DNA of 18,548 bases from Gorillibacterium sp. (GCA_014380705.1 JACMJI010000420.1:1-18548); one strand, 5' to 3'; positions 1-8,806 are shown, numbered from the stretch's first letter. Made by a program: numbers and translations. The notes: generated from the letters alone by a model not told the origin.

Positions 1-1863
1 CGCCATACGCGGGAACGGGATGGCAGTATTAAAGCACTTGGCTTTCCATATGAACGCTATCGCCAGGGTCAGCGCGATTTGGCCGGGACCGTGTATAAGA
101 CCCATTTGGATAGCAAAAAGCTGTTTGCAGCCGCACCAACCGGCATGGGCAAGACGATGTCTACGCTTTTTCCGACAATTAAAGCGGTTGGGGAGGGCGT
201 GCTGCGACGTTTGTTCTATTTAACAGCGAAGACGTTAACGCGGACTGCAGCAGAGGAAGCCTTGTCCCTGATGGAGGACAAGGGGCTGCACCTATGGAGC
301 ATTACGCTGACCGCTAAAGATAAGATCTGCTTTCAAGATAAAGTGGATTGCCATAAAGAAAGCTGTCCCTTCGCAGATGGGCATTACGATCGGTTAAATC
401 TTGCTCTACTCGATCTGCTTGGGAACGAAACGAGATTGACCCGGAGTGTAATTGAAGCGTACTCGCGTAAGCACCGGGTATGTCCCTTTGAATTTGCCCT
501 TGATGCGGCTTATGCGGCGGATGCGGTGATCTGTGATTATAACTATATTTTTGATCCGCGGGTATCGCTCAAGCGGCTCTGGGAGGAGGAGAAGCGGCAT
601 ACGGCTCTGCTTGTAGATGAAGCTCACAATCTAGTAGATCGAGCGCGGGAGATGTACTCTGCTGAGGTGGACAAGGCGGCATTTCTGGCGCTTCAGCGTG
701 AATATAAAGGGAAGAACATGGGGCTTTATAAAGCTGCGCATGCCATAAATCGTTTCCTGATTACAGTTAAAAAAGAGTGCGCAGCCCCAAGGTCGCAAGG
801 GGCGGCTTCATCACAAGGCAATGCGAGGGTGAATACCCATAGGAGAGCAGAAGCACTTGTGAAACGGGAGCTTCCGCTGGAGCTGGTTGAGCTGTTGACA
901 GCATTCCTCACGGTGGCGGAGCGAGAGCTTGCAACGGGTGGAGCTGCGGCAGCAGGACGGGAGGGTACAGAGCAGCTGCTCACGGTTTACTTTGCTGTGC
1001 GTCATTTTGTCCGGATCGCGGCCGAATACGATGAACGGTATGTAACGTTGACAGAGATGGTCAAGGGTGAGCTGCGTATCAAGCTATTCTGCCTGGATCC
1101 TTCCCGACTGTTGCAGAAGGCAGGGAAGGGCTTTCGGTCCACAATATTTTTCTCAGCTACGCTTGCGCCACTCTCCTACTTTCGAGACCTGCTGGGAGGA
1201 GACCAAGAGGATTATGCCGTGTCCTTCCCTTCTCCTTTTCACAAAGAGCAACTGAATGTCTATATTAGCCCAGTCTCCACACGATATCGAGACCGGGAAG
1301 ATACCAAAGATCGAATTGCCACCCAGCTTGCTGAATTAATTCGGCTGCACACGGGTAATTATCTTGTGTTCTTCTCATCCTATGACTATTTGAACGGTGT
1401 ACTTGAGTCCTTCGTTAGGTATGAGCTGGACATCGACGTTATTGTTCAGAATAATCGGATGTCAGAGGAGGAGCGTGAGGCATACCTGGGGGCGTTTCAC
1501 GAAGGCCGGCAAAGACCGTTGATTGGTTTTGCCGTGATGGGCGGTATATTTGGTGAAGGAATTGACCTGACAGGGGAGCGATTAACAGGTGTGGTGATCG
1601 TTGGAGTGGGGCTGCCCCAAATCGGACCGGAGCGAGACATCATTCGTGAATATTTCGATAAGGTAGGGAAGAATGGCTATGACTATGCTTATGTTTACCC
1701 AGGAATGAACAAGGTTCTTCAGGCAGGGGGGCGACTCATTCGTACCGAAACCGACCGCGGCACACTTCTGCTCATGGATGATCGTTTTCTTCAGCCCAAG
1801 TACCAAATGCTTATGCCGCAGGAATGGAAGCCTGCGATGATTCTTCGTTCTCCCTCTATATAA
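1..1863 (+). CDS. ATP-dependent DNA helicase, XPD/DinG (YoaA-like) superfamily 2, 5'-truncated
   Basis: The reading frame is open from base 1, so the gene starts upstream; 620 C-terminal residues are visible. A Q-motif-like stretch (FPYERYRQGQRDLA, about residues 15-28) precedes Walker A (APTGMGKT, about 45-52). Four cysteines spaced like an Fe-S domain follow (about C110, C117, C122, C161), then a DEAH box (LLVDEAHN, about 204-211) and helicase motif VI (QAGGRLIRTETDRG) near the C terminus. This order is that of Fe-S superfamily 2 helicases such as XPD, DinG and YoaA, which unwind DNA 5' to 3' using ATP. In Bacillales a related form carries an N-terminal nuclease-like domain, which would lie outside the window, so its presence cannot be judged. 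The in-frame TTG at 79 lies inside the Q motif and is not a credible start. No terminator is evident after the stop. Confidence 0.93.
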   Translation, partial: RHTRERDGSIKALGFPYERYRQGQRDLAGTVYKTHLDSKKLFAAAPTGMGKTMSTLFPTIKAVGEGVLRRLFYLTAKTLTRTAAEEALSLMEDKGLHLWSITLTAKDKICFQDKVDCHKESCPFADGHYDRLNLALLDLLGNETRLTRSVIEAYSRKHRVCPFEFALDAAYAADAVICDYNYIFDPRVSLKRLWEEEKRHTALLVDEAHNLVDRAREMYSAEVDKAAFLALQREYKGKNMGLYKAAHAINRFLITVKKECAAPRSQGAASSQGNARVNTHRRAEALVKRELPLELVELLTAFLTVAERELATGGAAAAGREGTEQLLTVYFAVRHFVRIAAEYDERYVTLTEMVKGELRIKLFCLDPSRLLQKAGKGFRSTIFFSATLAPLSYFRDLLGGDQEDYAVSFPSPFHKEQLNVYISPVSTRYRDREDTKDRIATQLAELIRLHTGNYLVFFSSYDYLNGVLESFVRYELDIDVIVQNNRMSEEEREAYLGAFHEGRQRPLIGFAVMGGIFGEGIDLTGERLTGVVIVGVGLPQIGPERDIIREYFDKVGKNGYDYAYVYPGMNKVLQAGGRLIRTETDRGTLLLMDDRFLQPKYQMLMPQEWKPAMILRSPSI

Positions 1864-1922
1864 TAGCGCAAGACGCAAAAGGACACCGCTCTCGATAATT
1901 TTTAGGGAATATTTATCCTCTA

Positions 1923-1931
1923 TGGTACAAT
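1923..1931 (+). promoter_or_regulatory. Extended -10 promoter for the phasin-like/UbiB pair
   Basis: The sequence TGGTACAAT is a TGn-extended -10 hexamer (TACAAT), about 45 bases before the start codon. No good -35 is seen at 16-18 bp spacing, which is common for extended -10 promoters. Inferred from sequence only. Confidence 0.45.
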
Positions 1932-1976
1932 TTAGCTACAAGTAAAATTACGGACCAATATAAGGAGGCATAAACA

Positions 1977-2387
1977 ATGAGTGATTTATTGCGCAAGGCT
2001 ATCTCTCTTGGAGTGGGTTTGGCAGTAGCGAGTAAGGAGAAAATTGAGCAATATGCGGATGAGATGGTAACAAAAGGCGAGCTCGGTAAAAACGAGTCCA
2101 AGGAATTTGTTAAGCAGATGGTTGCCAAAGGGGAAGAACAGCGCGGACAGCTGAAGGCCATGGTGCAGGATCAAGTGCGCCGAATACTGGATGAGCTTGA
2201 TGTTGCTACAAAGCGGGATGTCCAAAAAGTCGAGGAACGGCTTGAAGCGCGAATTGACGCACGAGTCGAAGAGCGACTTGCCGCCCTTGCATGTGAACAG
2301 AATTCCGCAGGTGCGTCAGGTGGGGCGGGGGGAGCTGCTGGTGCTGCCAATGATCTGACGGGTACAACGGGCAACTCTACGCTATAA
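1977..2387 (+). CDS. Phasin-like coiled-coil protein adjoining a UbiB kinase
   Basis: This 136-residue protein has a short hydrophobic N terminus (LLRKAISLGVGLAVASKEKI), then a long charged helical region with heptad-like spacing (about residues 25-105), and ends in a Gly/Ala-rich tail (about 108-130). The layout resembles phasin-family proteins (polyhydroxyalkanoate granule-associated-like), which coat lipid or polymer surfaces. In Paenibacillus-type genomes such genes are annotated next to AarF/UbiB kinases. The start is set by TAAGGAGG (1961-1968), 8 bases before ATG. The stop lies one base before the next ATG, implying translational coupling and a joint role with the kinase. No PHA synthase is seen here, so a granule role is not supported; a membrane- or kinase-associated scaffold is an alternative. 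Confidence 0.82.
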   Translation: MSDLLRKAISLGVGLAVASKEKIEQYADEMVTKGELGKNESKEFVKQMVAKGEEQRGQLKAMVQDQVRRILDELDVATKRDVQKVEERLEARIDARVEERLAALACEQNSAGASGGAGGAAGAANDLTGTTGNSTL

Positions 2388-2388
2388 T

Positions 2389-4062
2389 ATGGCGATTAAA
2401 CTTCGGCATACGAAGCGTTACAAGGAGATAGCAACCGCCCTTGTCCGCCATGGCTTTGGCTACATTGCAGAGGAGATGGGATTGTTCCAGCTCCTTTCTT
2501 TGCCTCGCAAGTGGATAAAGGGCGGGGAAGATAAGCAAGCATTAACGTGGGCCGTGCGAATTCGGCTTGTACTTGAGGAGCTTGGGCCATCCTTCGTTAA
2601 GCTTGGCCAACTTTCTAGTACACGGAAGGATTTATTGCCAGCCGATGTAATTGTTGAGATGAAAAAGCTCCAGGATCAAGTGCCGGCTTTTTCGATGAGA
2701 GAAGTAAGGCAGATCATTGAGCGTGAGTTAAATGCACCTCTTGAGAGCCTATTTGCTAGCTTTGATGAGGTTCCCACGGCTGCGGCATCCATTGGTCAGG
2801 TTCACTATGCCCGCTTAATTAGCGGAGAAGCTGTCGCGGTAAAGGTTCAGCGACCGATGATCGAGGAGATCATCAAGCTTGATCTCGAAATCTTACAAGA
2901 GCTTGTGCCGCTTGCGGAGCGTAGGTTGGACGGGGTAAGCCAATACAAGATTGGTGACGTCCTTTCGGAATTATCAAAGTCGATGATGGATGAGCTGAAT
3001 TACACCCACGAAGGGCGCAATGCAGATAAGATTGCCCGACAGTTTCAGCATCATCCCCATATTCATATCCCAAAGGTTTATTGGAATTATACAACGTCAA
3101 AGGTATTAACCCTGGAGTGGCTAGAGGGTATACAATTGGGTGATCTTCAGGAGAGCGAGGAGCCTGCCGCTAGCAGAAAAGTAGTGGCTGAACGTCTCGT
3201 TAACGCTATGCTCCATCAAATTTTAGTGGAGGGTGTATTTCACGCGGATCCTCATCCTGGGAATTTGTTTGTTCTACCAGGGGACCGGCTGGCATTCGTC
3301 GATTTCGGCATGGTTGGACGTCTGAGCGAGAAGCTGCGCTATCAATTAACCTCGCTGCTGATCGCGATGATGCGTCATGATACCGAAGCCGTTGCCCGAG
3401 CGGTTGTCCGGATGGGTATGGTCGAAGATGATGTGGATATGGACGCGCTGGAGAAGGATCTAGATCGATTGCGGGAGCGCTATTATGACCTGCCGCTCGC
3501 ACAGGTCAGTCTGAATGAGGCTGTGACTGACCTATTCACCATTGCGGGCAAACATCACATTCGCATTCCTACTGACTTGACCCTGCTAGGCAAGGCGCTC
3601 CTTACCCTCGAGGGGGTGACGGCAAGCCTGGACCCGGATATGAGTATCGTTGATTTAGCTGAGCCCTTTGGTCGCCGCTTGGTGCGCGAGCGGTTCCACC
3701 CTAATCAGGTCCGTAAGCGGCTGTGGAAGGATACGACTGAAACCGTGAGTGCTTTATCTCAACTACCGCGTCAATTAACCCAAGTCGGCAAGCTCCTCCG
3801 CTCAGGAAAGCTGCGTATGGAGATTGGTCTTGCCGATTTAGAACCATTACTTCGCAAGCTTGACCAGGTCAGCAATCGGATTTCCTTCAGTATTGTACTG
3901 CTCTCCTTTAGCATCGTCATGGTAGGTCTAATGTTTGCCGCCTCAACGGGGAATGAGCCCGCCTTTCTGGTTCATCTGCCAGTCATGGAGATCGGGTCTG
4001 TGATCGCCGGACTAATGCTGTTGTGGCTACTATATGCGATCTTCAAATCAGGGCGGTTTTAA
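2389..4062 (+). CDS. ABC1/AarF/UbiB-family atypical kinase, membrane anchored
   Basis: The 557-residue protein has the UbiB signatures in order: KxGQ (KLGQ, 71-74) with the following SSTRKDLLP, the Ala-rich nucleotide loop (AAASIGQV, 131-138), a VAVKVQRP strand with lysine 152, the catalytic loop HADPHPGN (285-292), and a metal-binding DFG (305-307). Two hydrophobic helices at about 495-520 and 530-555 form the usual C-terminal membrane anchor. UbiB/COQ8 proteins are atypical ATPases linked to lipid or quinone metabolism. Bacilli make menaquinone rather than ubiquinone, so the substrate here is unknown and the ubiB symbol is withheld. Translation probably couples to the upstream phasin-like gene because ATG follows its stop by one base. 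A hairpin plus T-run about 95 bases downstream closes the unit. Confidence 0.95.
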   Translation: MAIKLRHTKRYKEIATALVRHGFGYIAEEMGLFQLLSLPRKWIKGGEDKQALTWAVRIRLVLEELGPSFVKLGQLSSTRKDLLPADVIVEMKKLQDQVPAFSMREVRQIIERELNAPLESLFASFDEVPTAAASIGQVHYARLISGEAVAVKVQRPMIEEIIKLDLEILQELVPLAERRLDGVSQYKIGDVLSELSKSMMDELNYTHEGRNADKIARQFQHHPHIHIPKVYWNYTTSKVLTLEWLEGIQLGDLQESEEPAASRKVVAERLVNAMLHQILVEGVFHADPHPGNLFVLPGDRLAFVDFGMVGRLSEKLRYQLTSLLIAMMRHDTEAVARAVVRMGMVEDDVDMDALEKDLDRLRERYYDLPLAQVSLNEAVTDLFTIAGKHHIRIPTDLTLLGKALLTLEGVTASLDPDMSIVDLAEPFGRRLVRERFHPNQVRKRLWKDTTETVSALSQLPRQLTQVGKLLRSGKLRMEIGLADLEPLLRKLDQVSNRISFSIVLLSFSIVMVGLMFAASTGNEPAFLVHLPVMEIGSVIAGLMLLWLLYAIFKSGRF

Positions 4063-4156
4063 TACCGTGGTGAAGAGCAAGAATGGACCCGCCCTCCTTG
4101 GAGCCACTAGGAGAGCTGAGTAATAGGGCATGATTATAGACCTTATATACGACGAG

Positions 4157-4187
4157 CCAACGGAACACATCCCGTTGGTGTTTTTTT
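4157..4187 (+). terminator. Rho-independent terminator after the UbiB gene
   Basis: A perfect 7-bp stem CCAACGG/CCGTTGG encloses an 8-base loop. It is followed two bases later by seven T residues. Confidence 0.85.
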
Positions 4188-4286
4188 GTGATAAAATCTG
4201 ATCGTTGTAATGAAAAAGGGTTACGCACCCCTATTCGGATGGAATGATCGAAGTCAATTATAAGAGTCAATAGGCTAGATTTATGC

Positions 4287-4298
4287 TTAGTCGACTAA
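4287..4298. promoter_or_regulatory. Distal MarR-type operator palindrome
   Basis: TTAGTCGACTAA is a perfect 12-bp palindrome, 186 bases before the MarR start codon. A near-identical copy overlaps the start-site region of the marR promoter (4442-4453). MarR dimers bind palindromes of this type, so this is probably an auxiliary operator. Inferred. Confidence 0.55.
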
Positions 4299-4403
4299 TA
4301 ATCTATTAAGAAACCGTTTTCTGTCTTAGTATTTTCCCTAATAGTATGAAAAGTCAGTTAAACAAGAGAAATTATTCGATAATATAATTCTTAAAATTAG
4401 ATA

Positions 4404-4432
4404 TTGACCTATTATCTAGATGCTGTTACGAT
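4404..4432 (+). promoter_or_regulatory. Promoter of the MarR/ABC exporter operon
   Basis: TTGACC (4404-4409), a 17-bp spacer, and TACGAT (4427-4432) with an upstream TGT that extends the -10. The predicted start site is near 4440, at the edge of the proximal palindrome. That position suits repression by the encoded MarR protein. Confidence 0.7.
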
Positions 4433-4441
4433 ATATTTTAC

Positions 4442-4453
4442 TTAGTCGGCTAA
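4442..4453. promoter_or_regulatory. Proximal MarR-type operator
   Basis: TTAGTCGGCTAA differs by one base from the perfect palindrome at 4287-4298. It lies directly after the -10 hexamer, over the expected transcription start. A repressor bound here would block initiation, which supports autoregulation of the operon. Confidence 0.65.
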
Positions 4454-4472
4454 CAATCAGGGAGGGTATTCA

Positions 4473-4934
4473 TTGGTAGAGAACACGAAGGACTCGTTAT
4501 ATTACTTGTTGTCTCAGGTTATCCGGTTGCATTATCACCAAGTTCACGGACACCTGGAGAAAATAGGAATTTATCCGGGGCAGCCGCCCGTACTCTTTCA
4601 GTTAGCGGAGAAGAATGGACTTAGTCAGAAGGAAATGGCTGAGAACATGAAAATTAAGCCTGCAACCCTAACGGTTATGCTCAATCGAATGGAAAGCGGA
4701 CAATTGGTAGAGCGCCGTCAGGACCCTGATGATCAGAGGGTATCGCGAGTTTATATTACCGATTTGGGTAGAGACAGGGCCAGTGAATTGAAGGAAATCT
4801 TTAAAACGCTTGAGGAAGAATGCTTTCAGAATGTTACGCCGGATGAGCAGGCTTTTCTTCGTCGCATGTTCATGCAGATGCGGGACAATTTGACGGAGGC
4901 TAATAAGAAGCTAGGAGATGTTACTTTATGTTAA
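4473..4934 (+). CDS. MarR-family transcriptional regulator of an ABC exporter operon
   Basis: A 153-residue winged-helix regulator. The helix-turn-helix is around LSQKEMAENMKIKPATLTVML (about residues 49-70), followed by the wing DPDDQRVSRVYIT (about 83-96) and a long C-terminal dimerisation helix. The start codon is TTG, fixed by GGGAGGG (4460-4466) 6 bases upstream; no in-frame ATG occurs before residue 54. The gene overlaps the first transporter gene by 7 bases, so all three genes are co-transcribed and probably translationally coupled. Family knowledge says MarR proteins repress efflux genes until a ligand is bound; two matching palindromes upstream fit this. The inducing ligand is unknown. 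The TTG start may keep repressor levels low. Confidence 0.93.
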   Translation: MVENTKDSLYYLLSQVIRLHYHQVHGHLEKIGIYPGQPPVLFQLAEKNGLSQKEMAENMKIKPATLTVMLNRMESGQLVERRQDPDDQRVSRVYITDLGRDRASELKEIFKTLEEECFQNVTPDEQAFLRRMFMQMRDNLTEANKKLGDVTLC

Positions 4935-6655
4935 AACTCATGCGCTATATGAAGCCCTATTCCACTTCCATTGGAATATTGTTGTTTCTGGTGCTGCTCC
5001 AAAGCATATCGGAGCTTTACTTGCCTACGCTGATGGCAGACATCGTAGACAAAGGAATTAGTAAGGGAGATATCTCTTATATTTGGAGAATAGGCGGGTT
5101 AATGCTGCTGGTTGCACTCGGCGGAGCAGCTTGTGCTATTGGTGCTAGCTATTTATCCTCCAAAGTTGGAGTCGGCTACGCTCGGGATTTGCGGACCAAG
5201 GTGTTTAGCCATGTCGAGAACTATTCACTTCGCGAATTCGATAAGATTGGTACAGCATCACTGATTACTCGTTCAACGAATGACATTACACAAATCCAAA
5301 CCGTCTGGGTGATGATCCTGCGGATGATGGTTATGGCACCCATGCTGTGTATTGGCGGGATTATTATGGCTTTATCCAAGGATGTCGGGCTTTCCTGGAT
5401 TATCGTGGTTGTCGTCCCTGTACTTGCGGGGGCTATTATCCTGATGGCCTCTCGTGCGATGCCCTACTTCAAGGTTATGCAGAAGAAAATAGACAAAATG
5501 AACCTTGTGTTACGGGAAGGACTTACGGGGATTCGTGTTATCCGCGCCTTTAATCGAGACGATCAGGAGAAGAAGCGCTTTGAGGAATCAAATCGTGATT
5601 TGACAGATACCAGTATACGCGTGAACCAAATCATGGCTTTCATGATGCCTGTGATGATGATTGTGATGAACTTAACGACGATTGCCATCATCTGGTTTGG
5701 TGGTAAGCGGATCGATAGCGGTGATTTGATGGTTGGGGATATGATGGCCTTTATCCAATATATCATGCAGATTATGTTTTCCTTGATCATGGTTGCGATG
5801 ATGTTCGTTCTCATCCCGCGCGCATCTGTTTCTGCGGTTCGGGTCAATGAGGTGCTGGACACAATACCCGATATTAAAGACCCATTAGAATCTAAAACCG
5901 TGGGCAACAGAAAAGGCTATGTTGAGTTTAGAGATGTGACCTTCAGCTTTCCAGGTGCGGAAATGCCAGCCATTCGTAATATTAACTTTAGCGCCAATCC
6001 TGGAGAAACGACCGCCATTATTGGAGGTACGGGTTCAGGTAAATCTACAATGATAAACTTACTCCCTCGCTTTTATGATGTGGAGAGTGGAAGTATTCTA
6101 GTAGATGGGGTCGATATCCGTGAGTTTTCCCAAGAGAAGCTGCGGGAGAAGATCGGTTATGTGCCGCAGAAAGCTGTTCTGTTTACGGGAAGTATAGCGG
6201 AGAATATCCGTTATGGTAAGGTAGACGCTACGGATGAAGAAGTTCGGCACGCAGCGGAAACAGCTCAAGCAACCGAATTTGTTGCAGAAATGGCAGAAGG
6301 CTTTGACTCCGTTCTAGCACAAGGCGGAACCAACATTTCCGGAGGGCAGAAGCAGCGTTTGTCTATTGCTCGTGCACTTGTCCGCCGTCCGGAAATCTAT
6401 CTGTTCGACGACAGCTTCTCGGCACTGGACTTTAAGACGGATGCCAAGCTGCGCAAAGCCCTGAAGCAAGAAACGGCGGATGCGACAGTCCTGATTGTTG
6501 CCCAAAGAGTAAGCACAGTGATGAATGCAGATCGCATTATTGTACTGGAAGAGGGCGAGATCGTCGGAAACGGTACCCATAAAGAGCTTATGACTACCTG
6601 CGAGGTCTATCGGGAGATTGTATCCTCACAGCTTTCTGAGGAGGAGATCGCATGA
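4928..6655 (+). CDS. Heterodimeric ABC multidrug exporter, half-transporter with degenerate nucleotide site
   Basis: A 575-residue fused exporter: six membrane helices (about 1-300), then a nucleotide-binding domain with Walker A GGTGSGKS (366-373), Q-loop Q414, an intact signature ISGGQ (470-474), Walker B YLFDD (491-495) and D-loop SALD. Two catalytic positions are altered: Asp495 replaces the usual catalytic Glu, and Gln526 (VAQRVST) replaces the H-loop His. Both are known in the degenerate-site subunit of heterodimers such as TM287 or BmrC, so this is subunit specialisation, not decay. The partner is the next gene, whose ATG overlaps this stop (ATGA). Probable role: export of drugs or lipophilic compounds, controlled by the upstream MarR protein. 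The substrate is not inferable. Confidence 0.94.
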   Translation: MLKLMRYMKPYSTSIGILLFLVLLQSISELYLPTLMADIVDKGISKGDISYIWRIGGLMLLVALGGAACAIGASYLSSKVGVGYARDLRTKVFSHVENYSLREFDKIGTASLITRSTNDITQIQTVWVMILRMMVMAPMLCIGGIIMALSKDVGLSWIIVVVVPVLAGAIILMASRAMPYFKVMQKKIDKMNLVLREGLTGIRVIRAFNRDDQEKKRFEESNRDLTDTSIRVNQIMAFMMPVMMIVMNLTTIAIIWFGGKRIDSGDLMVGDMMAFIQYIMQIMFSLIMVAMMFVLIPRASVSAVRVNEVLDTIPDIKDPLESKTVGNRKGYVEFRDVTFSFPGAEMPAIRNINFSANPGETTAIIGGTGSGKSTMINLLPRFYDVESGSILVDGVDIREFSQEKLREKIGYVPQKAVLFTGSIAENIRYGKVDATDEEVRHAAETAQATEFVAEMAEGFDSVLAQGGTNISGGQKQRLSIARALVRRPEIYLFDDSFSALDFKTDAKLRKALKQETADATVLIVAQRVSTVMNADRIIVLEEGEIVGNGTHKELMTTCEVYREIVSSQLSEEEIA

Positions 6656-8538
6656 GTACAGATAAATCAACCAAACAGGAAAGTCGCCCCATGGGCAGAG
6701 GCCCCGGGATGGGTGGAGGACCAGGCGGATTCGGTCTTCCCGTACAAAAAGCAAAGAATTTCAAGGGTGCCCTAAAAAGGCTGCTTCGCTACTTGAAGCC
6801 TCAGCAATGGCTGCTCATTATGGTTGTTTTCCTGGGTGCCCTTAGTACCGTATTCAGTGTCTTGAGTCCGGATATTATGGGGAAAGCCACGACGAGAATC
6901 TTTAAGGGTGTCATGGCGAGGGCGCAAGGAAACGCGGGGGCAACGATCGATTTTGACTACATCTGGGACATTGTTATGATCTTGATTGCCCTTTATGTAG
7001 TCAGTGCTTTATTCAATTACTTGATGCAGTACATTATGGCGGGTGTTGCTCAGAGAACCGTCTATAAAATGCGGGAAGATGTTAGTGAGAAGCTATCGCG
7101 TCTACCGTTGAAATATTTCGATTCTCGCACACATGGTGAAATTCTTAGCCGCGTAACCAATGACGTTGATAATATCGCGAATACACTTCAACAAAGCATG
7201 TCTCAATTGATTACGTCCTTGCTAACCTTGATCGGGATTATTGTCATGATGCTAAGGATCAGTCCATGGATGACTTTAATTGCTTTTGTCACCTTGCCTG
7301 CATCGGCTTTTGTTGCCAAAAGTATAGCGTCCCGCTCACAAAACCATTTTAAGGACCAGCAAAAACAGCTAGGCGAGTTAAATGGACATGTCGAAGAAAT
7401 GTTTACCGGCCATAATATCGTTAAAGCATTTGGGCATGAGCAAGCCTCGGTCGCACACTTTGAAGAAGTGAATAACAAGCTTTATGAATCAGGGTGGAGA
7501 GCGCAATTTATCTCGGGGTTAATCTTTCCGCTCCTTGGCTTTGTCAATAATATTGGTTATGTGTTAATAAGTGTGGTTGGGGGTATTTTTGTAACCAATG
7601 GTCGGATTAACATCGGTGATATTCAAGCATTTATCCAATATTCTAAACAGTTTACCCAACCGATTCTACAAACGGCTAATATTGCGAATATCTTACAATC
7701 AACGGTCGCCTCAGCGGAACGAGTATTCGAGATTCTTGATGAAGAAGAACAACTGGCTGACCGCCCGGATGCGAGTGTTATCCTCACTCCGAAAGGCAAC
7801 GTCAAATTTGAACATGTGAAGTTTGGTTACAGCGAAGAGGCTCCACTCATTGCCGATATGAACATTGACGTCAGACAAGGGCAGACGGTCGCTATTGTTG
7901 GACCGACAGGCGCCGGTAAAACGACCTTGGTTAACTTGTTGATGCGCTTCTATGAGATCAATGAAGGTAAAATAACCGTTGATGGCGTTGACATTCGTGA
8001 CCTGAAGCGTGAAGGCTTGCGCAGCATATTTGGCATGGTGCTTCAGGATACGTGGTTGTTTAATGGTACAATCCATGACAATATTGCCTATGGACGTACG
8101 GATGCAACGGAGACGGAAGTGGTTCGCGCAACGAAAGCAGCTTTCGCCGACCACTTTATTCGCACCCTTCCGGAAGGCTACCAAACCGTGCTAAACGAAG
8201 AAGCGTCTAATATCTCACAAGGACAAAAGCAGCTTCTAACCATTGCCCGTGCTATTCTAGCTGATCCGGCCATCCTGATTCTGGACGAAGCAACCAGCAG
8301 CGTCGATACACGGACAGAGGTTCACATTCAGCAAGCGATGAACCAGTTGATGCAAGGCAGAACAAGTTTTGTTATTGCCCACCGTTTATCTACGATTCGC
8401 AACGCGGACCTGATCTTGGTCATGAACCATGGGGATGTCATCGAGAAGGGCACACACCTTGAGCTTCTAGCTCAGAATGGTTTCTATGCCGATCTGTATA
8501 ACAGCCAATTCACCAGCAAGGAAATCGAAGTCGTTTAA
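6652..8538 (+). CDS. Heterodimeric ABC multidrug exporter, half-transporter with catalytic nucleotide site
   Basis: A 628-residue fused exporter. It opens with a Gly/Pro/Arg-rich, hydrophilic segment (about residues 14-30) that precedes the elbow helix, as in TM288/BmrD-like subunits. Six membrane helices follow (about 50-350). The nucleotide domain has Walker A GPTGAGKT (417-424), Q465, Walker B ILILDE with catalytic Glu546, and H-loop His577. The signature is ISQGQ (521-525) instead of SGGQ. Paired with the previous protein, its Walker motifs face an intact SGGQ and form the active site, while its altered signature faces the partner's Asp/Gln-bearing site. This complementarity strongly supports an obligate heterodimer. 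The start is coupled by the ATGA overlap, and a strong hairpin terminator lies about 80 bases after the stop. Confidence 0.94.
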   Translation: MSTDKSTKQESRPMGRGPGMGGGPGGFGLPVQKAKNFKGALKRLLRYLKPQQWLLIMVVFLGALSTVFSVLSPDIMGKATTRIFKGVMARAQGNAGATIDFDYIWDIVMILIALYVVSALFNYLMQYIMAGVAQRTVYKMREDVSEKLSRLPLKYFDSRTHGEILSRVTNDVDNIANTLQQSMSQLITSLLTLIGIIVMMLRISPWMTLIAFVTLPASAFVAKSIASRSQNHFKDQQKQLGELNGHVEEMFTGHNIVKAFGHEQASVAHFEEVNNKLYESGWRAQFISGLIFPLLGFVNNIGYVLISVVGGIFVTNGRINIGDIQAFIQYSKQFTQPILQTANIANILQSTVASAERVFEILDEEEQLADRPDASVILTPKGNVKFEHVKFGYSEEAPLIADMNIDVRQGQTVAIVGPTGAGKTTLVNLLMRFYEINEGKITVDGVDIRDLKREGLRSIFGMVLQDTWLFNGTIHDNIAYGRTDATETEVVRATKAAFADHFIRTLPEGYQTVLNEEASNISQGQKQLLTIARAILADPAILILDEATSSVDTRTEVHIQQAMNQLMQGRTSFVIAHRLSTIRNADLILVMNHGDVIEKGTHLELLAQNGFYADLYNSQFTSKEIEVV

Positions 8539-8620
8539 ATTTTGAACGGTTAGAAGCGATGAGCCGGGACTTATCGTTTTCATCCTTTCACAAGTCAACA
8601 ACATGCCTTTTAAGGAATTA

Positions 8621-8667
8621 AAAGATGAAAATCCGGCTGATCTTATGCCGATTTTTCATCTTTTTTT
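8621..8667 (+). terminator. Rho-independent terminator of the MarR/ABC operon
   Basis: Long arms (GATGAAAA..CCGGC and GCCG..TTTTCATC) pair with two central mismatches around a short loop. A run of seven T residues forms the 3' side. The A-run on the 5' side means it could also act in the other direction. Confidence 0.85.
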
Positions 8668-8806
8668 GGTCTGCACCTATAGCTAGATAAATGGTTGGCT
8701 GCAAAAAGAGGGGTATGAAGTTCGGAGGAGATAACCATACTAATAAAATTGGGGGATATTGGATATTTTCAAGGGGACACTTTGATTGCAAAAAGGATGG
8801 ATCAAC

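Larger units (their letters stand above)
4063..4472. other. Intergenic regulatory stretch, 410 bases
   Basis: No convincing gene is present; a minus-strand open frame at 4043-4270 lacks a ribosome binding site and resembles nothing I know. The stretch holds the terminator of the UbiB unit, an AT-rich segment, two similar MarR-type palindromes (4287-4298 and 4442-4453) and the promoter of the MarR/ABC operon, each listed separately. Confidence 0.7.
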
